Source: an uncultured Eubacteriales bacterium
GTDB lineage: Bacteria; Bacillota; Clostridia; Christensenellales; Aristaeellaceae
Length of the DNA stretch: 23,009 bases
Assembly: GCA_900553295.1 (NCBI GenBank)
Contig: USCR01000023.1
Location: forward strand, 1 to 23,009
Reading direction: 5' to 3'
The translations under genes were made by a program, and so were the position numbers. How positions within the stretch are numbered: position 1 is the stretch's first letter; the number at the start of each line of letters is the position of its first letter. Under the pieces are notes generated by a model. That model was not told where the DNA came from and did not search any database. It saw only the letters and a list, made by a program, of their open reading frames with translations. Shown here one piece after another: positions 16,867 to 23,009 of this stretch.

Positions 16867-16950
16867 GGGCTTTGTCTCCTTACACGTATGTATTTATAAA
16901 GACACTATGGTGAACAGGTCGGACGCATGCGCCGTGTTCATTTTCCATAC

Positions 16951-17001
16951 AAAAAAGAACAGGCCTATCCGGTGAAGTCCATCAGTACTCCGCCGGATAG
17001 G
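16951..17001 (-). terminator. Intrinsic terminator between pduL and ackA
   Basis: CCTATCCGG and CCGGATAGG form a perfect 9-bp stem. A further GGAGT/ACTTC helix lies inside it, and TTCTTTTTT follows on the minus strand. It sits 19 bases behind the pduL stop. Confidence 0.88.
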
Positions 17002-17019
17002 AAGCAGGCATGCGTTTAT

Positions 17020-17592
17020 TTACTTGACAATCTCGCCCATGGTGTCCCGGCCGCAGCAGGCAGCGTTGGACTCATCGGTGTCGATATGCATGGCCAGCGC
17101 AAACTTGTCGCTCACACGCACCACCACATCTCCGAAGATCAGGGCACGCTCGGGAGTGTTCAGCTTCACGCTGACCACGTCCTTGTCCTTCACGCCCATC
17201 TCTTCGGCATCCGCAGGCGTCATATGGATGTGCCGCTTGGCCGCGATAACGCCCTCGCTGATTTCCACTTCGCCCTTGGGTCCCACCAGCTTGCACGCGC
17301 CGCTGCCGGCGATGTCGCCAGACTCACGGATGGGAGCGGCCACGCCGATGGAACGGGCATCCGTCAGGGAAATCTCCACCTGGGTGGCACTGCGCACCGG
17401 GCCCAGAATGCTCACGCCGGAGAGGGTCTTCTTGGGGCCAACCACGTCCACGCGCTCTTCGCTGGCGTACTGGCCGGGCTGGGAAAGCATTTTCTTGATA
17501 TGCAGCTCATAGCCCGCGCCGAACAGGGTCTCCAGATCCTGCTGGGTTACATGTACATGGCGGGCGGAAGTTTCAACGATAAAGGGTTTCAT
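17020..17592 (-). CDS. pduL: PduL-type phosphate acyltransferase
   Basis: The 190-residue protein transfers an acyl group between CoA and phosphate, here most likely acetyl-CoA to acetyl phosphate for AckA. Two PduL zinc-site motifs are visible: RHVHV (11-15) and RHIHM (120-124), with a further His in MHIDTDE (168-174). There is no N-terminal extension of the kind that targets PduL into microcompartments, and no shell protein genes are nearby. A cytosolic role replacing Pta is therefore likely. An AAAGGA element precedes the ATG at slightly long spacing. Confidence 0.93.
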   Translation of the reverse strand: MKPFIVETSARHVHVTQQDLETLFGAGYELHIKKMLSQPGQYASEERVDVVGPKKTLSGVSILGPVRSATQVEISLTDARSIGVAAPIRESGDIAGSGACKLVGPKGEVEISEGVIAAKRHIHMTPADAEEMGVKDKDVVSVKLNTPERALIFGDVVVRVSDKFALAMHIDTDESNAACCGRDTMGEIVK

Positions 17593-17625
17593 CGTACATC
17601 CATCCTTTCTGTTGTGTCAACCAAT

Positions 17626-17653
17626 ATTATATCATCTTTCCAGCGTTTGTAAA
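17626..17653 (-). promoter_or_regulatory. Sigma-A-type promoter of pduL
   Basis: TTTACA (17648-17653), a 16-base spacer and TATAAT (17626-17631), 34 bases before the ATG. The -10 is perfect and the -35 matches 5 of 6. Confidence 0.8.
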
Positions 17654-17689
17654 GTTCCATTTCCGCCTATTTCCTGGGATTTCCCGCCC

Positions 17690-17719
17690 TTGTACCCAAT
17701 CGGCCGGGCATGGTATAAT
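17690..17719 (+). promoter_or_regulatory. Promoter of tmcAL with extended -10
   Basis: TGGTATAAT is a perfect extended -10 (core 17714-17719). The -35 is poor (TTGTAC at 17690-17695, 18-base spacer), as is common for extended -10 promoters. Confidence 0.65.
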
Positions 17720-17751
17720 AGGCCATCTTCAAGGCAGGGAGGCATGCGTTC

Positions 17752-18930
17752 ATGCGCACAGTGGGCGTCATCGCGGAATATGATCCCTTTCACCTGGGGC
17801 ATGCTTATCATTTGCAGCAGGCGAGGCAACGCACGCAGGCCGATTGGGTGCTGTGCGTGATGTCCGGCTGCTTTACCCAGCGCGGGCAGGGTGCGCTGCT
17901 TTCCCCTGCGCAAAGGGCCCGCATGGCTTTGGAAAGCGGTGCGGACGTGGTGCTGGAGCTCCCGGTTCCCTGGGCCGTTCGGGAGGCGGAGCATTTTGCC
18001 CTGGGCGGCATCAGCATTTTGCACAGGTTGGGATGTATCACCCATGTGGCCTTTGGCGCGGAGACCGACGATCTTCCCGCCCTTTCCCGTTGCGCGGCGC
18101 TGCTGGAGCAGCCCTCGCCCAGCCTGGACGCAGCGGTGCGGGAGCGGCTTGCCCAGGGCGTTTCCCATCCTGCGGCCCTGGGCGGCGCGCTGGAAGCGCT
18201 TTTTCCCGGTCTGGGGCTATCCAAACCCAACAATGTCCTTGGGCTATGTTATCTGCGGGCCTTGTTACGGCTGCATTCGTCCATGCAGCCAGTGCTGGTT
18301 CCCCGCGCCGGTGATTACCATGCCACGGACTGGAGCGGAGGTTTCCCTTCCGCCACTGCCGTTCGCGGTGCCATATCCCGCGGGGACTGGCTCCGCGTTT
18401 CCCAGGCCCTGCCGCAGCGGTCCTATGCTCTCCTGCGTGCCGCAGTGCAGCGTGGCGAGCTGTTTCACCCCCAGGTGCTGGACACCCTGCTGCTGTATTT
18501 GCTCCGCACCACCGGGCCGGAGGCCTTGCGCCAGCTGCCCGGTTGCACGGAAGGCATGGAAAACCGGCTGATCTCCGCCGCGCGGACGGCCACAAGCCGC
18601 CGGGAGCTCCTGGCCGCCGCCAAAACCCGCCGCTATCCCTATGCACGGCTCTCCCGGCTCTGCGCGCATCTGCTGCTGGGCCTGCGCGCCCAGGAAGTTC
18701 GGCCAGGACTTCTTCCCCCCTATGCGCGGTTGCTGGGCTTCCGCCGGGAGGCCCGGCCACTTTTGCGCTCCATCAAGGCAAGCGGCTTTCCCCTGCTGGA
18801 GAAAGCCGCTGATGCGCCCCGGGACAACGTGATTTTCCAGTCGGACATGCGTGCCTATGACCTGTGGTGTCTGGGCGCGGGCCTGCGCCCGGGCCTTGGA
18901 TACCGGCAAGGCGTCGTCCTGGTGGACTAG
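17752..18930 (+). CDS. tmcAL: tRNA(Met) cytidine acetate ligase
   Basis: The 392-residue protein matches the YlbM/TmcAL family, which uses ATP and acetate to form N4-acetylcytidine at the wobble base of elongator tRNA-Met. The nucleotidyltransferase signature HLGH is at 14-17 in EYDPFHLGH. SGCFTQRG and FPSATAVRGAI correspond to further conserved family blocks. AGGGAGG lies 9 bases before the ATG. It is monocistronic on plus, divergent from pduL and convergent with the MgtC-like gene, with only 2 bases between stop codons. The family assignment is firm; the activity is inferred from it. Confidence 0.93.
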   Translation: MRTVGVIAEYDPFHLGHAYHLQQARQRTQADWVLCVMSGCFTQRGQGALLSPAQRARMALESGADVVLELPVPWAVREAEHFALGGISILHRLGCITHVAFGAETDDLPALSRCAALLEQPSPSLDAAVRERLAQGVSHPAALGGALEALFPGLGLSKPNNVLGLCYLRALLRLHSSMQPVLVPRAGDYHATDWSGGFPSATAVRGAISRGDWLRVSQALPQRSYALLRAAVQRGELFHPQVLDTLLLYLLRTTGPEALRQLPGCTEGMENRLISAARTATSRRELLAAAKTRRYPYARLSRLCAHLLLGLRAQEVRPGLLPPYARLLGFRREARPLLRSIKASGFPLLEKAADAPRDNVIFQSDMRAYDLWCLGAGLRPGLGYRQGVVLVD

Positions 18931-18932
18931 GC

Positions 18933-19619
18933 TCAAGTATTCCGGGTGCGGATACTCTGGATGTTCGCATACTCGGAGAGATGGTTCACAATGTCCTTAT
19001 AGGTGGTTTTCCCCTGCATATCCAGGGTGTAGAGGTTGGTATACAGGTTGTACTTCCCCTTGTTCTCCACATGGAAGTCAATATCCAGCACCTTGATGCC
19101 CGCCTGCTCGAAATAGCTGTTGATATAGGCAAGGGTATCCACGCGATGGATGAATTTAACTTCCACATTTTTCACGCTGTTGACCCGCACCAGCTTTTGC
19201 AGCAGCGCCAGGGTAATCATAACGATGGCACACCCGGCCACCGCCAAACCATAGTACCCCATGCCAGCCGCCAGGCCAAGGCAGGCGGCATTCCACAGGG
19301 AAGCCGCCGTAGTCAGGCCGGCGATTTTCTTTTGGCTGATGAAGATGGTTCCCGCACCCAAAAAGCCAATGCCGCTGACCACCTGGGCGCTGATGCGTCC
19401 CATGCTTACGGCAATGCCGCTGTTGGGATTGTTCAGATTCAGGGTAATGGTATCGGCAATCATGTATGTCTCCAGCATGGCAATGGTCGCCGCGCCCACG
19501 CACACCAGCACATGGGTGCGCATGCCCGCAGGCCTGTTTTTCCTCTCCCGCTCAATACCAATGACACAGCCGACCAGGACCGCCAACAGCAGCCGTATGC
19601 CCGCTTCCCACCAAACCAT
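18933..19619 (-). CDS. MgtC/SapB family membrane protein
   Basis: With the start at 19619 the protein has 228 residues. The N-terminal half is a multi-pass membrane domain with the family signatures GIERE, RTHVLVCVGAA and GIGFLGAGTI. The C-terminal half (about 145-228) is a soluble ACT-like domain. MgtC proteins are linked to magnesium limitation, and in pathogens to acid and phagosome survival; the role in a commensal is not established. AGAGG lies 7 bases before the ATG. A longer frame from 19718 exists, but its added residues lie in the promoter and leader. Confidence 0.9.
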   Translation of the reverse strand: MVWWEAGIRLLLAVLVGCVIGIERERKNRPAGMRTHVLVCVGAATIAMLETYMIADTITLNLNNPNSGIAVSMGRISAQVVSGIGFLGAGTIFISQKKIAGLTTAASLWNAACLGLAAGMGYYGLAVAGCAIVMITLALLQKLVRVNSVKNVEVKFIHRVDTLAYINSYFEQAGIKVLDIDFHVENKGKYNLYTNLYTLDMQGKTTYKDIVNHLSEYANIQSIRTRNT

Positions 19620-19633
19620 ACGCGTTCCTCTCT

Positions 19634-19657
19634 TTACTCGTAAAGGGAGCGGTTCAT
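19634..19657 (-). other. Seven-codon upstream ORF in the mgtC-like leader
   Basis: ATG, six sense codons and TAA encode MNRSLYE, out of frame with the downstream gene. AGGAGG lies 7 bases before its ATG, a better site than that of the main gene. It may be a leader peptide controlling the downstream gene, or chance. Confidence 0.4.
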
Positions 19658-19689
19658 TGCGCCCCCTCCTACGTAAAATTCTTGTAAAA

Positions 19690-19718
19690 ATATTACCATA
19701 TCCTGCCGAATAATTCAA
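19690..19718 (-). promoter_or_regulatory. Promoter of the MgtC-like gene
   Basis: TTGAAT (19713-19718), 17-base spacer and TAATAT (19690-19695) with an upstream TG giving an extended -10. Transcription would begin just before the 7-codon ORF. Confidence 0.6.
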
Positions 19719-19749
19719 GTTTCCTTTGTGGAACAGGCATAATGAGCAA

Positions 19750-19771
19750 AGGAGCGGAATCTTCCGCTCCC
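19750..19771 (-). terminator. Hairpin behind spoVM, probable terminator
   Basis: GGAGCGGA and TCCGCTCC form a perfect stem with a four-base loop, 14 bases after the spoVM stop. The following TTTGCTCATTAT is only a weak T-tract. Confidence 0.6.
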
Positions 19772-19784
19772 CCGGCCCGCGCCG

Positions 19785-19874
19785 CTACCTGGCATTCGCC
19801 CGTTCCCTGCTGAAAAGCTTTAGCAGCCCACGAAGGAATTTCGGCGCCTTGACACAGACCAGCCGAATGCTCAC
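19785..19874 (-). CDS. spoVM: Stage V sporulation protein SpoVM
   Basis: This is a 29-residue protein from a GTG start. SpoVM is a tiny amphipathic helix that recognises the convex forespore membrane and anchors SpoIVA to start coat assembly; it is also needed for cortex formation. The segment VKAPKFLRGLL aligns with IKLPKFLGGIV of the B. subtilis protein. It includes the proline (residue 11 here) known there to matter for curvature recognition. GGAGGTGA lies 6 bases before the GTG and contains the stop codon of the preceding small gene, so translation is coupled. In many Firmicutes spoVM lies near rpmB; here it is paired with a small membrane protein. The assignment rests on this motif and on size. 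Confidence 0.85.
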   Translation of the reverse strand: MSIRLVCVKAPKFLRGLLKLFSRERANAR

Positions 19875-19880
19875 CTCAAG

Positions 19881-20093
19881 TCACCTCCCCGCTTTTCCCA
19901 GGCGAAGCAGCACCAGCCCCGCGCAGATCAGCACAAAGCCCAGCAGCGCCACCCATGCCCATCCAGGAATGCACAGAAAGAGCAGTACGACGCCCAGCCC
20001 TACCAGCACGATTCCTGCCAATACCAGCGCCTGATTTCCCGGCTGCTTGTAGCAGCGCGTATAGCCATTGCTCATCTGCCGCTTTTTTTGCAT
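19881..20093 (-). CDS. Small two-TM membrane protein, co-transcribed with spoVM
   Basis: The protein has 70 residues. A basic N-terminal stretch (1-20) is followed by two hydrophobic segments (about 22-41 and 45-64) and a basic C-terminal tail. I do not recognise the family. The start at 20093 has GGGGGAGG just upstream and fits a transcript beginning near the sigma-E-like element; 20075 is an alternative start. Its stop TGA lies within the spoVM ribosome binding site. A sporulation role is inferred only from this linkage. Confidence 0.65.
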   Translation of the reverse strand: MQKKRQMSNGYTRCYKQPGNQALVLAGIVLVGLGVVLLFLCIPGWAWVALLGFVLICAGLVLLRLGKAGR

Positions 20094-20115
20094 ATGCCTC
20101 CCCCGTTTCCCTTTC

Positions 20116-20123
20116 ATTGTATG
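20116..20123 (-). promoter_or_regulatory. Sigma-E-like -10 element of the small gene-spoVM unit
   Basis: CATACAAT matches the sigma-E -10 consensus CATACAnT exactly, 22 bases before the small gene. No ATATT-like -35 is visible at the expected distance, where terminator sequence lies instead. spoVM is sigma-E-dependent in B. subtilis. Confidence 0.45.
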
Positions 20124-20134
20124 CGCGGCACGCC

Positions 20135-20181
20135 AAAAAAGAACGGCGGGAATGACACGCACATGTCAGCTTCCCGCCGTT
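20135..20181 (-). terminator. Intrinsic terminator behind tatD
   Basis: AACGGCGGGAA pairs with TTCCCGCCGTT over 11 bp. An inner TGACA/TGTCA helix follows, and then CTTTTTT on the minus strand. It separates metG-tatD from the spoVM unit. Confidence 0.92.
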
Positions 20182-20185
20182 GGAT

Positions 20186-20962
20186 TCAATCGTGTACGCC
20201 ATAGATGGTGCAGGCATTGCGATAGGTATAGGCCGCCACCTGTTCGAAGGTTTCTCCCCGCAAAAGCGCAATTTTCTCCGCCACATAACGCACATTGGCG
20301 GGCTCGTTGCGCCTGCCGCGCACAGGCTCGGGGGCCAGGTACGGGCTATCAGTCTCGATAAGCAGGCGATCCTCCGGCACGTTCATTGCCGTTTGCTGAA
20401 GGTGGGGCGCCTTTTTGAAAGTGACCGGCCCGGCAAAGGAAATATAGAACCCCATGTCCAGGTATTCCTTCGCGGACTCCCAGCTGCCGGAATAGCAATG
20501 GATGATACCCCGGGGCAGGCGGGAGCGCCGGGAGCGGAACAGTGCCAGCATATCCCCGTGGGCATCCCGGATATGGAACACCGCCGGCGCCCCCAGGGTA
20601 TAGGCCAGCTCGATCTGCGCCTCGCACACCTCCCGCTGGACCTGCCGCGGACTAAAATCGTAATAGTAGTCCAGGCCGATTTCTCCAATGGCCTTGGCCT
20701 GTCCAGCGGTATACCAGTCCGTCAGATGCTGCAGGTCAGCTTCCCGGAAGCCTTTGGCCTCATGGGGATGTATGCCCACCACGGCCACACATCCCGGATG
20801 TTCCGCCGCAAAGGCCACCCCATGGGCGGAGGTCGCCATATCGGAGCCAACCACCGCCATGCGGGTCACGCCGTTTTCCGCCATGCGCTGCAGTACCGCG
20901 TCCCGGTCCTGGTCAAACTTTTCCTCGTCCACATGGCAGTGGGAATCGAAAAGCGCCGTCAT
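20186..20962 (-). CDS. tatD: TatD family metal-dependent hydrolase (putative DNase)
   Basis: This 258-residue TIM-barrel protein has the family metal ligands: His8 and His10 in SHCH, GEIGLD, FHIRDAH, IHCYSG and ETDSPYL. TatD enzymes are Mg-dependent nucleases with reported 3' exonuclease activity and a suggested role in DNA repair; substrates in this lineage are not known. The ATG overlaps the metG stop by 4 bases. metG-tatD is a common Firmicutes gene pair, often followed by rnmV and ksgA, which are absent here. Confidence 0.94.
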   Translation of the reverse strand: MTALFDSHCHVDEEKFDQDRDAVLQRMAENGVTRMAVVGSDMATSAHGVAFAAEHPGCVAVVGIHPHEAKGFREADLQHLTDWYTAGQAKAIGEIGLDYYYDFSPRQVQREVCEAQIELAYTLGAPAVFHIRDAHGDMLALFRSRRSRLPRGIIHCYSGSWESAKEYLDMGFYISFAGPVTFKKAPHLQQTAMNVPEDRLLIETDSPYLAPEPVRGRRNEPANVRYVAEKIALLRGETFEQVAAYTYRNACTIYGVHD

Positions 20963-22944
20963 CCGATGATGGCACCGTCCTCCACGCCTTCCTGAACGGA
21001 AACCAGCTTCAAATGGTCCTCCGCGTCCACGGCGGAAAGAATCATGCCCTGGCTTTCAATGCCGGCCAGCTTCGCCGTCTTGAGGTTGGAAATCAGCACC
21101 ACCTGTCGGCCCACCAGCTCCTCGGGCGTATAGTACTGGGCGATGCCGCTGACCACCGTGCGGGTACCGTCCTTGCCCAGGGAAAGCTGGAACTTCAGCA
21201 GCTTCTTGCTCTTTTCCACCTTTTCGCAGGCCATCACCCGGGCCACCTGCAGCTTGCACTTAAAGAAATCGTCAATTTCGATCTCCGCGGGATATTCGGG
21301 TTCGGCATGCTTTTTCTTTTCCGGCTGCTTGGCGGGCTGCTTTTCCGCCTTGGACGTGTCATTCTTGGGCGTATCGCGCTCCAGCTCCTTCTGGATATCC
21401 AGGCGGGGGAACAGCGCCTCTCCCTTGTGCACCTTTAGCCCCGCGGGCAGCACGCCAAAGGGCTTTTGCAGGGATGCCCAGTCCATCAGCGCGGGATCAC
21501 TTACGCCCAGCTGCTCATAGATGCGCGCAGGGGTGCGGGGCATGACGAAGCCAATGAGCGCCGCCACCCGGCGCACACACTCCGCCAGGGTGTACAGCAC
21601 AGTGCGCAGGCGAGGCTTGCCAGCTTCCTCCCGGCCCAATACCCAGGGCTGGGTTACGTCGATATACTTGTTGCATTCGCCGATGAGCTTCCAGATTTCC
21701 TGGAGCGCCACGGAGAATTGCAGGCTGTCCATCTGCTTTTCCACCTTGGCCGGAAGCTCCTCCGCCTGCTTCCAGATGGCACGATCCACATCCTCCACGG
21801 CATCCACGGCAGGGATCTCGCCGCCGAAATACTTTTCGATCATGGCTACGGTGCGGCTCACCAGGTTGCCCAGGTCGTTGGCCAGGTCTGCGTTGATGCG
21901 GGTGAGCATGGCCTTCAGGGTAAACTCGCCATCGCTGCCAAAGGGCATCTCGCGCATGAGGAAGTACCGCACCGCGTCAGAGGAATACCGGTTGCACAGC
22001 ACCACCGGGTCCACCACGTTACCCACGGATTTGCCCATCTTCTTGCCGTCAATCACCAGCCACCCGTGGCCAAACACCTGCTTGGGCAGCGGCAGCCCCA
22101 GCGCATGAAGCATGATGGGCCAGATAATGGTATGGAAGCGGACAATCTCCTTGCCCACCATGTGCACATTGGCCGGCCAATACTTCCGGTACAGCTCGTC
22201 ATGATCGGTGCCATAGCCCAGGGCGCTGATGTAGTTGCTCAGGGCGTCCAGCCATACGTATACCGTATGCTTGGGGTCGAAGGTGACGGGAATCCCCCAT
22301 TGGATGGAGGTGCGGCTGACGCACAGGTCCTCCAGGCCGGGCTTGAGGAAATTGTTCATCATTTCATTGGCACGGGAGGCGGGCTGGATGAAGTCGGGAT
22401 GATCCTCGATGTATTGAATCAGCCAATCCTGGTACTTGCTGAGCTTGAAGAAGTAGCTTTCCTCCCGGGTTTTTTCCACGGGACGGCCGCAGTCGGGGCA
22501 CTTGCCATCCTTGAGCTGCAATTCCGTCCAGAAGGACTCACAGGGCGTGCAGTACCAGCCCTCGTACTCGCTCTTGTAGATGTCGCCCTGATCATACAGC
22601 TGTTTGAACAGCTTCTGCACGCAGGCCACATGCCGCGGGTCCGTGGTGCGGATAAAATCGTCATACTGAATATCCATCAGCTTCCACAGATCCTTGATAC
22701 CCGCCACGATGTGATCCACATAGGCCTGGGGCGTCACGCCCTTCTCCTTAGCCTTGCGCTCGATCTTCTGGCCGTGCTCGTCGGTACCGGTAAGGAAGTA
22801 GGTATCGTACCCCGTCATTTTCTTGAACCGCGCCATGGTATCCACCGCAGTGGAGCAGTAGGCGTGGCCGATATGCAGGTTATCGCTGGGATAATAGATG
22901 GGCGTGGTGATGTAGAACGTTTTCTTCTGGCAGTCCTGGCACAT
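20959..22944 (-). CDS. metG: Methionyl-tRNA synthetase
   Basis: The 661-residue class I synthetase charges tRNA-Met. HIGH is at 24-27. The KMSKS loop reads KMGKS at 302-306. A four-cysteine zinc knuckle is at 132, 135, 149 and 152. A charged, low-complexity linker (about 530-555) leads to the C-terminal EMAP/Trbp111-type tRNA-binding domain with VVSGIAQYY and LISNLK. AGGAGG lies 8 bases before the ATG. It is followed by tatD in a 4-base overlap. The gene probably lies behind a T-box that the window cuts. Confidence 0.96.
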   Translation of the reverse strand: MCQDCQKKTFYITTPIYYPSDNLHIGHAYCSTAVDTMARFKKMTGYDTYFLTGTDEHGQKIERKAKEKGVTPQAYVDHIVAGIKDLWKLMDIQYDDFIRTTDPRHVACVQKLFKQLYDQGDIYKSEYEGWYCTPCESFWTELQLKDGKCPDCGRPVEKTREESYFFKLSKYQDWLIQYIEDHPDFIQPASRANEMMNNFLKPGLEDLCVSRTSIQWGIPVTFDPKHTVYVWLDALSNYISALGYGTDHDELYRKYWPANVHMVGKEIVRFHTIIWPIMLHALGLPLPKQVFGHGWLVIDGKKMGKSVGNVVDPVVLCNRYSSDAVRYFLMREMPFGSDGEFTLKAMLTRINADLANDLGNLVSRTVAMIEKYFGGEIPAVDAVEDVDRAIWKQAEELPAKVEKQMDSLQFSVALQEIWKLIGECNKYIDVTQPWVLGREEAGKPRLRTVLYTLAECVRRVAALIGFVMPRTPARIYEQLGVSDPALMDWASLQKPFGVLPAGLKVHKGEALFPRLDIQKELERDTPKNDTSKAEKQPAKQPEKKKHAEPEYPAEIEIDDFFKCKLQVARVMACEKVEKSKKLLKFQLSLGKDGTRTVVSGIAQYYTPEELVGRQVVLISNLKTAKLAGIESQGMILSAVDAEDHLKLVSVQEGVEDGAIIG

Positions 22945-22968
22945 GTCGCAATCCTCCTCAATTCCATG

Positions 22969-23009
22969 AAAAAAAGCCGCCCCCGGAAAGGGGCGGGCTT
23001 GTACCCGCG
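22969..23009 (-). promoter_or_regulatory. Leader terminator of metG, probable 3' end of a T-box (partial)
   Basis: AAGCC(C)GCCCC pairs with GGGGCGGCTT with one bulged C, followed by a T-run, 25 bases before the metG start. The preceding CGCGGGTACAAGCCCG resembles the sequence that follows the T-box core (GGTACCGCGGG) in aminoacyl-tRNA synthetase leaders. The core itself would lie beyond the window edge. The terminator is clear; the T-box is inferred. A terminator of an upstream gene is the alternative. Confidence 0.5.

Noticed and set aside
16867..16950. A sigma-A promoter for ackA
   Set aside because: TATAAA is present, but no acceptable -35 lies 16-18 bases upstream. Listed only as an open question.
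19876..20295. A minus-strand 139-codon frame overlapping tatD and the small membrane protein
   Set aside because: It runs through the tatD terminator and covers most of the two-TM gene in another frame. Composition is not protein-like.
22024..22044. KMGKS instead of KMSKS in MetRS as a loss of function
   Set aside because: The signature loop tolerates Ser to Gly changes in class I synthetases and all other MetRS features are intact.

Overview
The window comes from a GC-rich, endospore-forming member of the Clostridia (Bacillota), probably an anaerobe of the gut type. The evidence is a tiny spoVM gene, a valine T-box leader, a PduL-type phosphotransacylase beside acetate kinase, class I (Fe-S) two-subunit fumarase, and strong AGGAGG ribosome binding sites. 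I cannot name the genus. Almost all genes are on the minus strand; only the LysM protein and tmcAL are on plus. I see no tRNA, rRNA, CRISPR array, insertion sequence or phage gene.

Layout from left to right. (1) 1-94: two tandem terminators at the convergent left edge. (2) 106-6199, minus: promoter, argF (ornithine carbamoyltransferase), carA, then one continuous reading frame joining carB to dapF. The operon makes carbamoyl phosphate and condenses it with ornithine. Its last gene carries a C-terminal diaminopimelate epimerase-like domain whose first catalytic cysteine is alanine. (3) 6208-7047, plus: a four-LysM-repeat protein with eight regularly spaced cysteines and a possible late sporulation promoter, ended by a bidirectional terminator. 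(4) 7045-15638, minus: a long co-directional run. A consensus promoter drives yceD and rpmF (L32). A Val T-box follows, then a 68-residue membrane protein, valS and folC. A second promoter at the end of folC drives rsmH, rsmI and the two fumarase subunits. (5) 15658-17653, minus: pduL and ackA, the acetyl-CoA to acetate ATP-forming pair, separated by a strong terminator. (6) 17690-18930, plus: tmcAL, which uses acetate to acetylate tRNA-Met. (7) 18933-19718, minus: an MgtC-family membrane protein preceded by a 7-codon upstream ORF. (8) 19750-20123, minus: a small two-TM protein and spoVM behind a sigma-E-like -10 element. (9) 20135-23009, minus: metG and tatD, preceded by a terminator that looks like the 3' end of another T-box cut by the window edge.

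The main themes are translation (valS, metG, rpmF, rsmH/rsmI, tmcAL), arginine/carbamoyl phosphate supply, acetate energy metabolism and sporulation. The most unusual feature is the CarB-DapF fusion with the altered epimerase active site. Next come the spoVM/small membrane protein unit, the T-box that controls an unknown membrane protein together with valS, and the Cys-bracketed LysM protein.
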